Source: JAFAGX01 sp035623335
GTDB lineage: Bacteria; Acidobacteriota; Terriglobia; Terriglobales; Acidobacteriaceae
Assembly (NCBI GenBank): GCA_035623335.1
Contig: DASPTQ010000124.1
Coordinates: 46,433 to 110,432, forward strand
Direction of reading: 5' to 3'
Length of the DNA: 64,000 nt
Under the pieces are notes generated by a model. That model worked only from the letters and a program-made list of their open reading frames with translations, was not told the origin of the DNA and searched no databases. The position numbers and the translations under genes were made by a program. Below, piece after piece: positions 9,318 to 18,600 of the stretch (position 1 is the stretch's first letter; every line of letters starts with the position of its first letter).

Positions 9318-11190
9318 GGGCGCCTCCTTCGGCCACTTGCCCCGGCCGCTCGATGCCAGCACCGCGCTCGGCGATGTTGGGAATGGTCACGGGCAGGTGG
9401 CCATGAATTGGAATTTCACCGAACAGCGCCTTCACCGCACTCACCTCCGAAACCGGGGCGTTAGAAAAGGTGCACAAATAATTCTCGACCGCGGGAAAGT
9501 CCTGGGCCAGATAGGGGTTGCCCATGGCCAGCATCACCGTCTTTCCCGCCGCACGGTCTAAGATCTTTGCGAGCAGCACCCGGCTGGCGTCGGAGACGCC
9601 CACCGAGTTCGTCAGTCCGTTCGGACCCTTTACCAGCTTCCCGGCAGACGGTACGGAATAAACTGCCACGATCACCGCCCGGGCATGATCCACTGCCGCG
9701 ACAACGTCTTCTGCCATGGCGCTCGCAATCCGCGAGTCGACGTAGAGGAGGTTCGCCTCCGGCACGCGGCTGCGAATCTGCCGTTCCAGCACGCTGCCGG
9801 TGTCCTGGCGAACGTCCTCGGCGAAGATCACGGCGAAGGTGTCATCCCGCACCTCTGCTGCTTTCTGATACGGAAGTCGAGCCACGGGAGTTCCCGAAGC
9901 TTTGAGCGGCAGTAGCTTGCCGCTGTCCCGCACCAAAGTGACGGCGTCATCGGAAATCTGCTGCCCAAGAACCACATTCTCCGGTTTCCCCACCACCGTG
10001 TCCAAGGCGTCGAGGTCCACCAGGCGCGCCTTGTGTAACCCCAAAGCGGCCTTTGCTTCCAATACCTTAAGCACCGATTGATCGAGCCGAGAGGTGGAGA
10101 TTTCCCCGCTCCGGACGGCTTCGAGAACCGCCCGGTAGGAGCCCTCGAGGTCGGCGGGAATGAGCAACATGTCGTTGCCGGCCTTCAACGCGTCGACCGC
10201 CGCGCGTCCCACGTGATTGCCGTAGAGGCGGGTCAGCCCCGCCATATCGAGAGCATCGGTGACTACAATGCCCTGAAATCCGAGCTCGCCTTTGAGTAGT
10301 CCAGTCACAATGGCCGGGGAGGTAGTGGCCACACGATCGGGTTGGGGATCAAGCGATGGAACCGTCACATGGGCTACCATCACCGCATCCACTCCCGCCC
10401 CGATGGCCTGGCGAAAGGGCAGAAGTTCGACCGATTCGAGCCTTGCCGGATCGCCGGTTACCTGGGCTACGCCGAGATGAGAATCGGTCGAGGTGTCGCC
10501 GTGCCCGGGAAAATGCTTGACCGTAGTCATCATCCCGTGGGCGCGGGCGGCGCGGATATAGGCCACCACCAGATCTCCGACCCGTTGCGGGTCCTCGCCA
10601 AACGACCGCGTGTTGATGATGGGGTTCGCCGGATTCGAATTGACATCGGCATCGGGAAAGAAATTCCAATGCACGCCGATGGCGCGCGCCTCCTCGGCCG
10701 TGATGCGGCCGAATGCCTCCGCATATTCCAATTTCCCGGCGGCACCAAACGCCATGGCGTGGGGAAACTCCGTACCCGCCTGCAAGCGCATGGTCACACC
10801 GCGTTCAAAATCCGCCGCGATCAGCAAGGGCAACTTCGAGTCTTGCTGTAACCGGTTGAGCAGCACCGCGGCTTCATAGGGCTGGTTGCGGTAGAGAAAA
10901 GGCGGATCCCAACGGACCGTCATGGCAAAAGCACCAATGTGATACTGCTGCATGCGGTCGCGCAGCTCGAGATATTGCGGGCTGTTCACGTTCAGGAACT
11001 CGGCCCGCACCCAAATGATGAACAGCTGGCCAACTTTCTCTTCGAGCGAGAGCTTGTGCAGGGTTTTCTCCGCCCATTTTTGGCCATCCCGATCAAGATG
11101 AATCGGTTGGGCCGGCGAATACTTTTCCTTGGCAAACAACGCAGAGGTCAGTAACCCGAGCAGCAGGATTTGGATCAGTGCAGGCCGCAT
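9304..11190 (-). CDS. NagZ-like glycoside hydrolase family 3 (beta-N-acetylhexosaminidase), exported
   Basis: About 628 residues from ATG 11190, selected because it begins a clean signal peptide (MRPALIQILLLGLLTSALFA). Residues about 40-370 form the GH3 barrel. KHFPGHGDTSTDSHLGVAQV contains the NagZ signature with the mobile Asp-Ser-His acid/base loop, and VVTDALDMAGLT holds the nucleophilic Asp. The remaining 230 residues are a C-terminal domain with VMLAMGNPYLAQDFP, as in longer Gram-positive or Bacteroidetes NagZ-like proteins. NagZ removes GlcNAc from muropeptides. The secretion signal points to periplasmic peptidoglycan turnover instead of the cytoplasmic recycling known in E. coli. No good ribosome site precedes the start. 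Confidence 0.85.
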   Translation of the reverse strand: MRPALIQILLLGLLTSALFAKEKYSPAQPIHLDRDGQKWAEKTLHKLSLEEKVGQLFIIWVRAEFLNVNSPQYLELRDRMQQYHIGAFAMTVRWDPPFLYRNQPYEAAVLLNRLQQDSKLPLLIAADFERGVTMRLQAGTEFPHAMAFGAAGKLEYAEAFGRITAEEARAIGVHWNFFPDADVNSNPANPIINTRSFGEDPQRVGDLVVAYIRAARAHGMMTTVKHFPGHGDTSTDSHLGVAQVTGDPARLESVELLPFRQAIGAGVDAVMVAHVTVPSLDPQPDRVATTSPAIVTGLLKGELGFQGIVVTDALDMAGLTRLYGNHVGRAAVDALKAGNDMLLIPADLEGSYRAVLEAVRSGEISTSRLDQSVLKVLEAKAALGLHKARLVDLDALDTVVGKPENVVLGQQISDDAVTLVRDSGKLLPLKASGTPVARLPYQKAAEVRDDTFAVIFAEDVRQDTGSVLERQIRSRVPEANLLYVDSRIASAMAEDVVAAVDHARAVIVAVYSVPSAGKLVKGPNGLTNSVGVSDASRVLLAKILDRAAGKTVMLAMGNPYLAQDFPAVENYLCTFSNAPVSEVSAVKALFGEIPIHGHLPVTIPNIAERGAGIERPGQVAEGGAHVHP

Positions 11191-11462
11191 CAATACAGAA
11201 GATAGCACGGCCCGCGCCGGCCTTAGATTTCGCCCCAAGCCCCATCTCCGAGCTCGAGCGTGCGTCGGTTCCCGGGAGATTTGCTGAAGTCGAAGAATAG
11301 AAGGAAGAAGCCTGGATTCCGCCGAACGTCGAGGCCATTGGGGGCCGGGAATTACCTTCTGGCCCCTAAGTAACGCCTCGGGCAAGTGCTTGGCAGGAGA
11401 ATGGTTAAGCCTATGCACGTTAGTTACTTGCGAGATGCTACCCGATCCCTCATGCTCATGGG

Positions 11463-11984
11463 GTGACCGAGATCGAGCAACTGTTGCGGCAGGAGCGGAG
11501 CCCCGAGTCGCTTTGTGAAGCGATTGCCAAGATCTTTCACGTCAAGCAAACCGAGGTGGCCCTGCTTGAGCTTCGCGGACAACTCCTGAGCTTCGTTTTC
11601 CCTCCTGAGCTGCGCGCCGCAGGCGCGATTCCAGTTTCCAGTTCAGCCGTGGCCGCACGCACCGCCCAGAGCAACAAAGCAGAGCTTTTCAATCGCTTTG
11701 CCGAAGTCAACCATTTCAGCATTTTCGAATTTGTTAAGGCGGGCGGCGAGGGCGGACTGAATGGGCAAACCATTCAGAAGCTGATGTCTGCCCCCATCGT
11801 TACCGCCCAAGGACAGGTTCTGGGTGTCATCCAAATCTCCCGCAAGGCTTCGCGTCCAGCCATCGCAGGCCCCGACTTCACTCCTGCCGACCTTGAGAAA
11901 CTGGCAACGATCGCTCGCTTCGTGGGCAAGTTCATGACAGAGGGCAAGGCACTCGCCCACAGCGCAGGCGCGGGCCAGGCATAG
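11463..11984 (+). CDS. GAF-domain protein
   Basis: A 173-residue cytoplasmic protein beginning at GTG 11463. The only upstream ATG (11458) is followed at once by a stop. Almost the entire length is one GAF domain; PIVTAQGQVLGVIQISRKA and LEKLATIARFVGKFM are the last strand and helix characteristic of this fold. There is no output domain, so it may act as a stand-alone ligand sensor or a partner subunit. It is divergent from the GH3 gene, with about 270 bp between them. Confidence 0.75.
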   Translation: MTEIEQLLRQERSPESLCEAIAKIFHVKQTEVALLELRGQLLSFVFPPELRAAGAIPVSSSAVAARTAQSNKAELFNRFAEVNHFSIFEFVKAGGEGGLNGQTIQKLMSAPIVTAQGQVLGVIQISRKASRPAIAGPDFTPADLEKLATIARFVGKFMTEGKALAHSAGAGQA

Positions 11985-12017
11985 CTTTAGTCTCCTAGAG
12001 GATCTACCCGGCAGGCC

Positions 12018-12935
12018 TTAAGCTTCGAACGATCTTTCGATCAACGCCAGTGCCCCCTGCTGAATGGCGCCTTCGTCGCCAAACCCCGCGAGCCAGTGAA
12101 CACCGGGCTCGCGACGAAACCAGGTCATCTGACGTTTGGCATAGTTGCGATGCGCTTGTTGAGCTGCCTGGAGCGCCGACGCGTCATCCAGTTCGCCTCG
12201 AATTCGCGCGATTGCCTGTTTGTATCCGAGCGCCCCGCAAGCGTACGCCCCGACGCCGTAGCGTTCGACGAGTTGCCGCGTCTCTTCCACCAGGCCCGAC
12301 GCAAACATAGCGGTCGCACGCTGATTGATGCGATGGTAGAGGGCTTTGCGATCAGGATTCAGTCCCAACCGCAGCACCCGGAATCCTTCGAGCCCGGCCC
12401 GGCCGTGCTCCCACAGTTCGCTCAGGCGCTGACGGCTGGTAAGGCAGACCTCGATCGCGCGAATGAGTTTCGCCCGGTCGTTGGGGTGAATCCTGGCCGC
12501 TGCCGGAGGATCGAGGCGATGGAGCAGGCGATGAAGATACCCCGAGCCCTTATGGCTGGCCCGCTCCCGCAGTCTTGTCCGCAGCTTCTCCGAGCGCTCG
12601 GGGCCGGGAAAAAGACCTGCGAGCAGGGCGCGCAAATAGAGTCCGCTGCCTCCCACCACAATGGGAAGATTGCCTCGAGTGCGGATGTCAGTGAGGACCT
12701 GGCGGGCCATCCGGGCGTATTCGCCCGCCGTGACATGGCTCTTCGGATCCACGCAGTCGAACAAATGGTGAGGAACGCGCGCCCGTTCGGCCGGGCCCGG
12801 CTTCGCCGTACCGATCTCAAATTCGCGGTACAGCGCCACCGAATCGCAGTTCACAATTTCCCCGTGAAAGCGTTCGGCCAAGACCAGAGAGAGGGCGGAT
12901 TTTCCGCTGCCGGTGGGGCCTAACACCACCACCAA
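12018..12935 (-). CDS. miaA: tRNA dimethylallyltransferase
   Basis: MiaA adds a dimethylallyl group to A37 of tRNAs reading UNN codons. The P-loop VVVLGPTGSGKSALSL lies at the N-terminus, followed by EIVNCDSVALYREFEIGTAKP, VGGSGLYLRALLAG and the C-terminal YAKRQMTWFRRE. The start is unclear. The frame stays open to an ATG at 13178, but that adds 80 residues with no MiaA similarity. No ATG, GTG or TTG occurs between there and the TTG/GTG run at 12935-12924, so TTG 12935 is used, giving 305 residues, the usual family length. Confidence 0.88.
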   Translation of the reverse strand: MVVVLGPTGSGKSALSLVLAERFHGEIVNCDSVALYREFEIGTAKPGPAERARVPHHLFDCVDPKSHVTAGEYARMARQVLTDIRTRGNLPIVVGGSGLYLRALLAGLFPGPERSEKLRTRLRERASHKGSGYLHRLLHRLDPPAAARIHPNDRAKLIRAIEVCLTSRQRLSELWEHGRAGLEGFRVLRLGLNPDRKALYHRINQRATAMFASGLVEETRQLVERYGVGAYACGALGYKQAIARIRGELDDASALQAAQQAHRNYAKRQMTWFRREPGVHWLAGFGDEGAIQQGALALIERSFEA

Positions 12936-13278
12936 CAGCGGCTCAGACGCTCCCTTCAGCGGGCACTCCAGGCGAGAATCGGCCCGTGGCGAACAAGCGT
13001 GATTCGGATGGCTGAAACGGCTCCCGGGAGTGCAGTCTCGAGTGGTGGTTGGCGTTTTGCTCCTACAGCGAGCACACGAATATTGTAGCGCCCGATGGCA
13101 AGCTGAGGTGAGAGGGGCAGACGCTTTCACATCTGACGGTCGGGCCGCCCAGGACCCTCGAACCTGTCTTCCATGCACGATCTACCTGAAGGTCAGCCTC
13201 CTGGAACCCCTCGGGTCCGAACTGCGTATGATGGTCTAGAGGGGTTTGTTCTGTCTCGAAATCCCGCACGAGGAGTTT

Positions 13279-14076
13279 ATGCAACATCTGCGATGGGCGT
13301 TCGTGGTGGTGTTTCTAGCCCTTGCCCCCTTGGCCCGCTCCGAGGAGTGGTCAAAGACTTACAACGTCAGCGGTCAGCCCGACCTCCGCGTCGAAACCTC
13401 CGATGCTAATCTTCACGTGGACACCTGGGAGCAAGCGACCATTGCGGTTCATGTGAGCAGCAGTCACTACAAGATTGGGGAGGGCGGCATCAAGATTTAC
13501 GAGAAGCAGAATGCTGACCAGGTTGAGCTTGAGCTGCGATACCCGCACCATCGCTTTCCTCTGACCGTGCAGCTTGGTTCGTACAAGGTGGATGTTGACA
13601 TCCACATGCCACGGGAAGGTCGAATCCATCTGCACACCGGTGACGGCGACATTCGCCTGGCCAACTTCAAGGGGACGATGGAGCTCGAGAGCGGCGATGG
13701 CCGCCAGGAAATCGATTCCGTAGATGGAATCTTGCGGGCGCGCGCCGGGGATGGCCACATCCGTGTCGCGGGACGATTTGACGGCTTAAACCTCGATACC
13801 GGCGACGGCCCCATCGAAGCGCGAGCCTTGCCGGGTTCGAGCATGACCTCGGATTGGAACCTGCACACCGGTGACGGCAGTGTCACCTTGCAGCTGCCGG
13901 ACAACTTTGCTGCCGACGTGGACCTCCATACCGGTGACGGTCACATCGAACTCGATTTGCCGGTAGCAGTCCAGGGACTTCTTGGGCAAAAGCAGATCCA
14001 CGGGAAGATCAATGGCGGAGGAAATTTACTCACCGTTCATACCGGAGATGGTTCGATTCACATCGAGAAATCCTAG
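13279..14076 (+). CDS. Exported DUF4097-like beta-repeat protein
   Basis: 265 residues from ATG 13279 (GAGGAG just upstream) with signal peptide MQHLRWAFVVVFLALAPLAR. The second half is built from about seven strands sharing the core TGDG or close variants (HTGDGDIRL, ESGDGRQEI, RAGDGHIRV, DTGDGPIEA, HTGDGSVTL, HTGDGHIEL, HTGDGSIHI). They are spaced roughly 20-25 residues apart and predict a regular beta-helix-like stack. This is the pattern of DUF4097 proteins. Function is unknown; it probably acts at the cell surface or in the periplasm. Confidence 0.8.
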   Translation: MQHLRWAFVVVFLALAPLARSEEWSKTYNVSGQPDLRVETSDANLHVDTWEQATIAVHVSSSHYKIGEGGIKIYEKQNADQVELELRYPHHRFPLTVQLGSYKVDVDIHMPREGRIHLHTGDGDIRLANFKGTMELESGDGRQEIDSVDGILRARAGDGHIRVAGRFDGLNLDTGDGPIEARALPGSSMTSDWNLHTGDGSVTLQLPDNFAADVDLHTGDGHIELDLPVAVQGLLGQKQIHGKINGGGNLLTVHTGDGSIHIEKS

Positions 14077-14080
14077 AGGC

Positions 14081-14284
14081 TTACTCCGGCTGGCCGGTGA
14101 ATGCCTTCCCTTCGTAGCCGGGGCAGCGCACGACGGGCAGGCGCGGGTATTTGGCAAAGCGGGCGTCGCTCAGCGCCAGCTGGCAGCGCACGAAAACCGA
14201 GCCGCGATCGGATTCGATCCGGTGCGCATGCCGGCAATCGCCACACAACCCCAGCGGAATACGCGGTTTCTCCTCGGGCGGCAT
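14081..14284 (-). CDS. Small conserved-looking cysteine protein
   Basis: 67 residues from ATG 14284, with CGGAG ahead of it. It has CGDCRHAHRIESDRGSVFVR followed by two more cysteines (RCQ and RCPGYEG). The four spaced cysteines suggest one small metal site. The frame stops 4 bp past the convergent beta-repeat gene. The reading frame is preferred over the overlapping one because of its cysteine spacing and ribosome site. No function can be assigned. Confidence 0.6.
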   Translation of the reverse strand: MPPEEKPRIPLGLCGDCRHAHRIESDRGSVFVRCQLALSDARFAKYPRLPVVRCPGYEGKAFTGQPE

Positions 14285-14321
14285 TCCACTCCGAGGATAG
14301 CAGGGCAACTCCCGGCAAAAC

Positions 14322-14891
14322 TCACTTCTTGGGGCGCGATTCCGGCGGCACCAATCCGGCGGCCCGGTAGTAGACGGTCAGCTGGCCGTAAATCTCTCCC
14401 GAATGCTCGACAAAGCCGTAGGCGAAGTCGCTGATCCGGCTTTGCTCATTGGCGAAAGGATCGACGACGAGGTCCGACATCCCTTGGTCCCCTTTCGCCT
14501 TGATCGCATCCGCCCCATCGGCAAACGACTTCTTGACGAACGCCACCACATCGGCCTTGGTTTTGTACTGGTCGCGCTTGGGGTCATCCACGGCCGGCGC
14601 TTTCTCGCCGCGCGCCAGGTTGGTGAAGAAATAATTGGCGTGAGCCGCGTGAATCAGCCGCTCCGCAAAGCTGCGCACCGTGGGAGCGGGCTTGAAGTCG
14701 TAGCGATCTTCGGGAAAGTCTTCGGCCATGGCGATCAGCTTTCGCCCAATATCGTTCCACTGCTCGAGGACGGCTTCGGAGGGGCCCGGCGCTGCCTTCG
14801 GAGGCGTTGCTTTGTTCCCCGTATCCTGGGCGAGCCCCATCTGCCAAACTCCCATCAGAACGATCCAACCCAGCACGACTGCCTTCTTCAT
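14322..14891 (-). CDS. Exported DinB-family protein
   Basis: 189 residues from ATG 14891, with GGGAGGAA eight bases upstream. It starts with a signal peptide (MKKAVVLGWIVLMGVWQMGLAQ). A four-helix DinB-like domain follows, with YDFKPAPTVRSFAERLIHAA and HANYFFTNLARG, which carry the first potential metal-binding His, and a later FVEHSGEIYGQLTVYYR with another. DinB-type proteins bind metals and many are thiol transferases; for exported acidobacterial members the activity is unknown. It lies 37 bp after the small cysteine protein gene on the same strand. Confidence 0.8.
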   Translation of the reverse strand: MKKAVVLGWIVLMGVWQMGLAQDTGNKATPPKAAPGPSEAVLEQWNDIGRKLIAMAEDFPEDRYDFKPAPTVRSFAERLIHAAHANYFFTNLARGEKAPAVDDPKRDQYKTKADVVAFVKKSFADGADAIKAKGDQGMSDLVVDPFANEQSRISDFAYGFVEHSGEIYGQLTVYYRAAGLVPPESRPKK

Positions 14892-15064
14892 CACCGTTTC
14901 CTCCCGCATGGTTCGAGATCTGCCTAGTCTGTTGACCCTCGAACCAGCAACCAAGAATATCGCTTTCCGCGTTTTTGCTCCATGAAACTCTTCCAACTCT
15001 CTGGCACACCCGGCAGCGAAACTGGTAGGCTGCTTCGGAATCTGAATTCTCAGCGAGGATCATC

Positions 15065-15514
15065 ATGAAACTACGGGCTGTCCTTCTTGTCTTCTTGCTG
15101 GTCGCGATTTCTTCCGTGGCCGACGATTCCGACCGAAAACACATCGTTCTCAAGAGCACGGCGCAGTTGAAGCTCCCCTTCAGCGACGCTGTTCTGGTAG
15201 GGAACACCTTGTATGTCGCCGGCCACCTGGGCCTCGATCCCGCCACCGGGAAGCCTCCCGCCGGCACTCAGGAGGAAGTCAAGCTGGCGCTGGATGGCAT
15301 CAAGGAAGTCGTCGAAAATGCCGGCATGAGCATGGACGAGGTGGTTTCGGTGCAGGTCTTCTGCTCTGATCTGAGTCTGTACGACACCTTCAACACGGTT
15401 TATCGAACCTACTTCCAGGAACCGTATCCGGCGCGCGCCTTTCTCGGCAGCGGCTCGCTGTTGCGCGGCGCACACTTCGAGATCATGGCCATTGCCGTCA
15501 AAAAGTCGAAGTAA
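15065..15514 (+). CDS. RidA/YjgF-family protein with signal peptide
   Basis: 149 residues with ATG 15065 after a GCGAGGATC site. A signal peptide (MKLRAVLLVFLLVAISSVAD) precedes one RidA domain: NTLYVAGHLGLDPATGK, QVFCSDLSLYDTFNTVY and PARAFLGSGSLLRGAHFEI. RidA proteins hydrolyse reactive enamine/imine intermediates, mostly in the cytosol. In canonical RidA an arginine near the PxR motif of this C-terminal segment binds the carboxylate, and PAR is present here. The export signal is unusual for that job, so the natural substrate may differ. Confidence 0.85.
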   Translation: MKLRAVLLVFLLVAISSVADDSDRKHIVLKSTAQLKLPFSDAVLVGNTLYVAGHLGLDPATGKPPAGTQEEVKLALDGIKEVVENAGMSMDEVVSVQVFCSDLSLYDTFNTVYRTYFQEPYPARAFLGSGSLLRGAHFEIMAIAVKKSK

Positions 15515-15617
15515 CGAAGGCCAATCGGGTTGGCTGTGGTGCTCCGGGAAGGCCCGAGGGATGCCGGCAGGAAGATCTGTCGGCCGCACACCAAGCCTGA
15601 GGAGTAAAACTCCATGA

Positions 15618-15658
15618 GTCCGGTTAGCCGGGGGGGTCTACCGCCAGCTAAGCCGGAC
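15618..15658. terminator. Hairpin between ridA-like gene and nrdJ, possible terminator
   Basis: Arms GTCCGGTTAGC (15618-15628) and GCTAAGCCGGAC (15647-15658) pair over 11 positions with one bulged base and an 18-base loop. It lies just after the nrdJ stop and after the convergent RidA-family gene. The minus-strand side is followed by a short GTTTTAC stretch and not a strong T-run, so termination is plausible but not certain. Confidence 0.35.
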
Positions 15659-15671
15659 CATGATCTCTGCT

Positions 15672-18600
15672 TTAGGAGCACCCGCTGGTACTGCCACAGC
15701 TCATACAGCGATAGCAGCTTCCGTTCCTGGTCATGATCGAGCCACAGAAGCTGCAGGTGGGGGCGTCTCCCATGTCCACAAGTCCCGCCAGCGCATCGGC
15801 CGCGTGCACCGATCCGGTGGTTGGCCGGGGAGCGGCCGAACCGAGGTCACCCATTTCGGCGGGCGGGTTCACCGGCTTGGGTCGCAAGTTCTCAAACAGG
15901 AGCTGCTGCTGACCGGTCAGAAAGCGCATATGCAGCCAGCGGAAGATGTAGTCCATGACCGATTTGGCAAATCCGATCTCGGGATTGTTCGACCAGCCGC
16001 TCGGCTCAAAGCGAGTGTGGGCAAACTTCTCGCACAGTAGCTTTAACGGCACGCCGTGCTGCAAGGCAATGGATACGGCGCAGGCAAAGCTGTCCATCAA
16101 GCCGCTGACCGTCGAGCCTTCCTTGGCCATGGTGATGAAAATCTCTCCCGGGTCACCGCTCGGGTAGAGGCCCACCGTGATGTAGCCCTCATGGCCGCCC
16201 ACATTGAATTTGTGAGTGACCGACATGCGCTCTTCCGGAAGCTTGTGCCGTACGGCGCGGGGCGGCGCGTTGAAATTCTCCGGCTCGGCCGCGACTTGCG
16301 CCGAACGGGCCTCCTCGCCCGGAGCAGCGGCCGTCTTGGTGCCGGCAGCACTCAGGGGCTGCGACTTCTTGCATCCGTCACGATAGATGGCCACCGCCTT
16401 TAACCCCAGCTTCCAGGCCTCGAGGTAGGCCTCCATGATGTCTTCGACCGAGGCCGATTCCGGTAAATTGACGGTTTTTGAGATCGCTCCCGAAATAAAC
16501 GGCTGCACCGCCGCCATCATCTTAAGGTGGCCCAGATAATGGATCGAACGCGTCCCCTTGGCCGGTTTGAACGAACAATCAAACACCGCCAAATCCTCCT
16601 CGCGGATCTGCGGCGCCCCTTCGATGGTTCCTGTGGCATCGATGTAGCTGACGATTTTATCCGCTTCCTCATGCGAGTAGCCCAGCTTGAACAAAGCCGT
16701 GGGCACGGTGTTGTTCACGATCTTGATCATCCCGCCGCCCACTAGCTTCTTGTACTTCACCAGGGCAAGATCGGGCTCGACTCCGGTAGTGTCGCAGTCC
16801 ATCATGAAGCCGATGGTGCCGGTAGGCGCGAGCACGGTAACTTGGGAGTTGCGATAGCCGAATTTTTCTCCGTGGGCCAGGGCCTCGTCCCAGCAGGCTT
16901 TCGAAGCTTCGTACAGCGAAGCGGGAACGTTGCTTTTGTTAATGTTGTTGACCGAGGCCCGATGCATACGGATGACGTCGAGGAACGGCTCGCGGTTGAT
17001 ATACCAACCGACGGCGGCTCCGCCCGGCAGGGTCGACCCAGGCTCGACCTCGCTCAGCGGGCTCCCTTGGCCCGCTGGAACCAGGGGCGAGCAGAGTTCG
17101 GCGATCCGTGACGACTGCAGATAGGCCTCTCCGCACATGATGGCCGTGAGGCAGGCAGCGTAATCGCGTCCCGCGTCAGAGTCGTAGGGAAGGCCGGCGG
17201 CCATCAGCAAGGCGCCCAGATTGGCATAGCCGAGGCCAAGCGGACGATAGTCGTGCGAGTTGCGCGCGATCATCTCGGTGGGGTAGCCGGCGTTGTCCAC
17301 CAGAATTTCCTGGGCGGTGATCATGACGTCGACCGCGTGACGATAGGCCTCGACGTCAAAGCTCCCATTGGGAGCAAACTTCAGCAGGTTAAGGCTGGCC
17401 AGGTTGCAAGCCGAGTCGTCGAGGAACATGTACTCACTGCAGTTGTGAACCACCAGACCATTGGCGGAAAAGTGGCTGGTGACAGGCTCGGTCAAATCGA
17501 AGACCGCCTCCTCGCCTTCGGCCTCAACACTCTCCACCGCATCGGTTAAGGAATCGCTATAGACGCCAAACTCGCAGTTCAGCTCGGCCAACTGCTCGGC
17601 CTTTGGACTCCGATCCTCAAAGCCGATCTCACGCTCAAAAATGAAACGCGAAGACCGGCTGATGCGCAGCGAGTACATCTGCTTCACCATGTAGAGGTTA
17701 CTTCGACCATGCCCATCGGGCAGCAAAGCCTCTAGCTTCGTTCCTCTTCTTTCGCTATAGATCTTCGCCTTGATGCCAAAAGACAGAAGCAGAATCTGGA
17801 CCTGTCGAAGCAGCGCCTGAGACGAGGAATCCAAAGCAACGTACTGGGACTGGTCGCCGTAGTTTGCAACCCTACCATCGGCAGTGAATAGACCTCGGAG
17901 GACAGCGGCCAACGACGGCTGGTCGAGTTCAAAGATCTCGGGCGTGAATCGTTTGTTCTCGCTGCCTTCATCCAAGACCGCGAATTGCTTGAATAGCTCG
18001 ACAACCGGGCGCGAAGAGAACGCCAGTCTTGAAGTCGACGTATGGCTGCTAACCGACACTCGGCCGGGGTTACCCGCCCCCGCGGCTACCCTTAGCGCCT
18101 GTTCTTGCACATTGACCTCAGCCCCGATCTTGTCCAGAACTCCGGCGTCGCTGGCGGCCATAACCAGCGTGACAATCTCCTGAAGTCCTCCTGAGGCTCG
18201 CGAGCGCGACAGGCAACCATCGCCTACGGCAACTCCCAGCCCTAAAGCCAGCCGCGCCCCTAGCGCCTTGCGACCAAAACCTGCTCCTTGCAGCAGGATC
18301 CGGTCGCCGGGCTGTAAGTCGCTCGTCCTTACGTCGCCGCGATCTGCGGTGAGCACCTTGTGATCAGCCGTGAGCCGAAGTTCAAACCCCGCCCGGGTCC
18401 GCAGACGAAACACCGCTTTCTTTCCCGTCGGGAAGATCTCCCTTGCCAGGTGGAGCTGCCCGTCAGAACCAAAGACCGAGGCCGATTTTCCCGCCAGAGA
18501 ATCGATCCGCCGCCATCCCTCGCTGGTTGCCACCAATGTCTCGCCGGTTACGCAGGGATTAGAGGCGTTGATGCGCGCCGTGTTCTTCGAGGTGTGCCAG

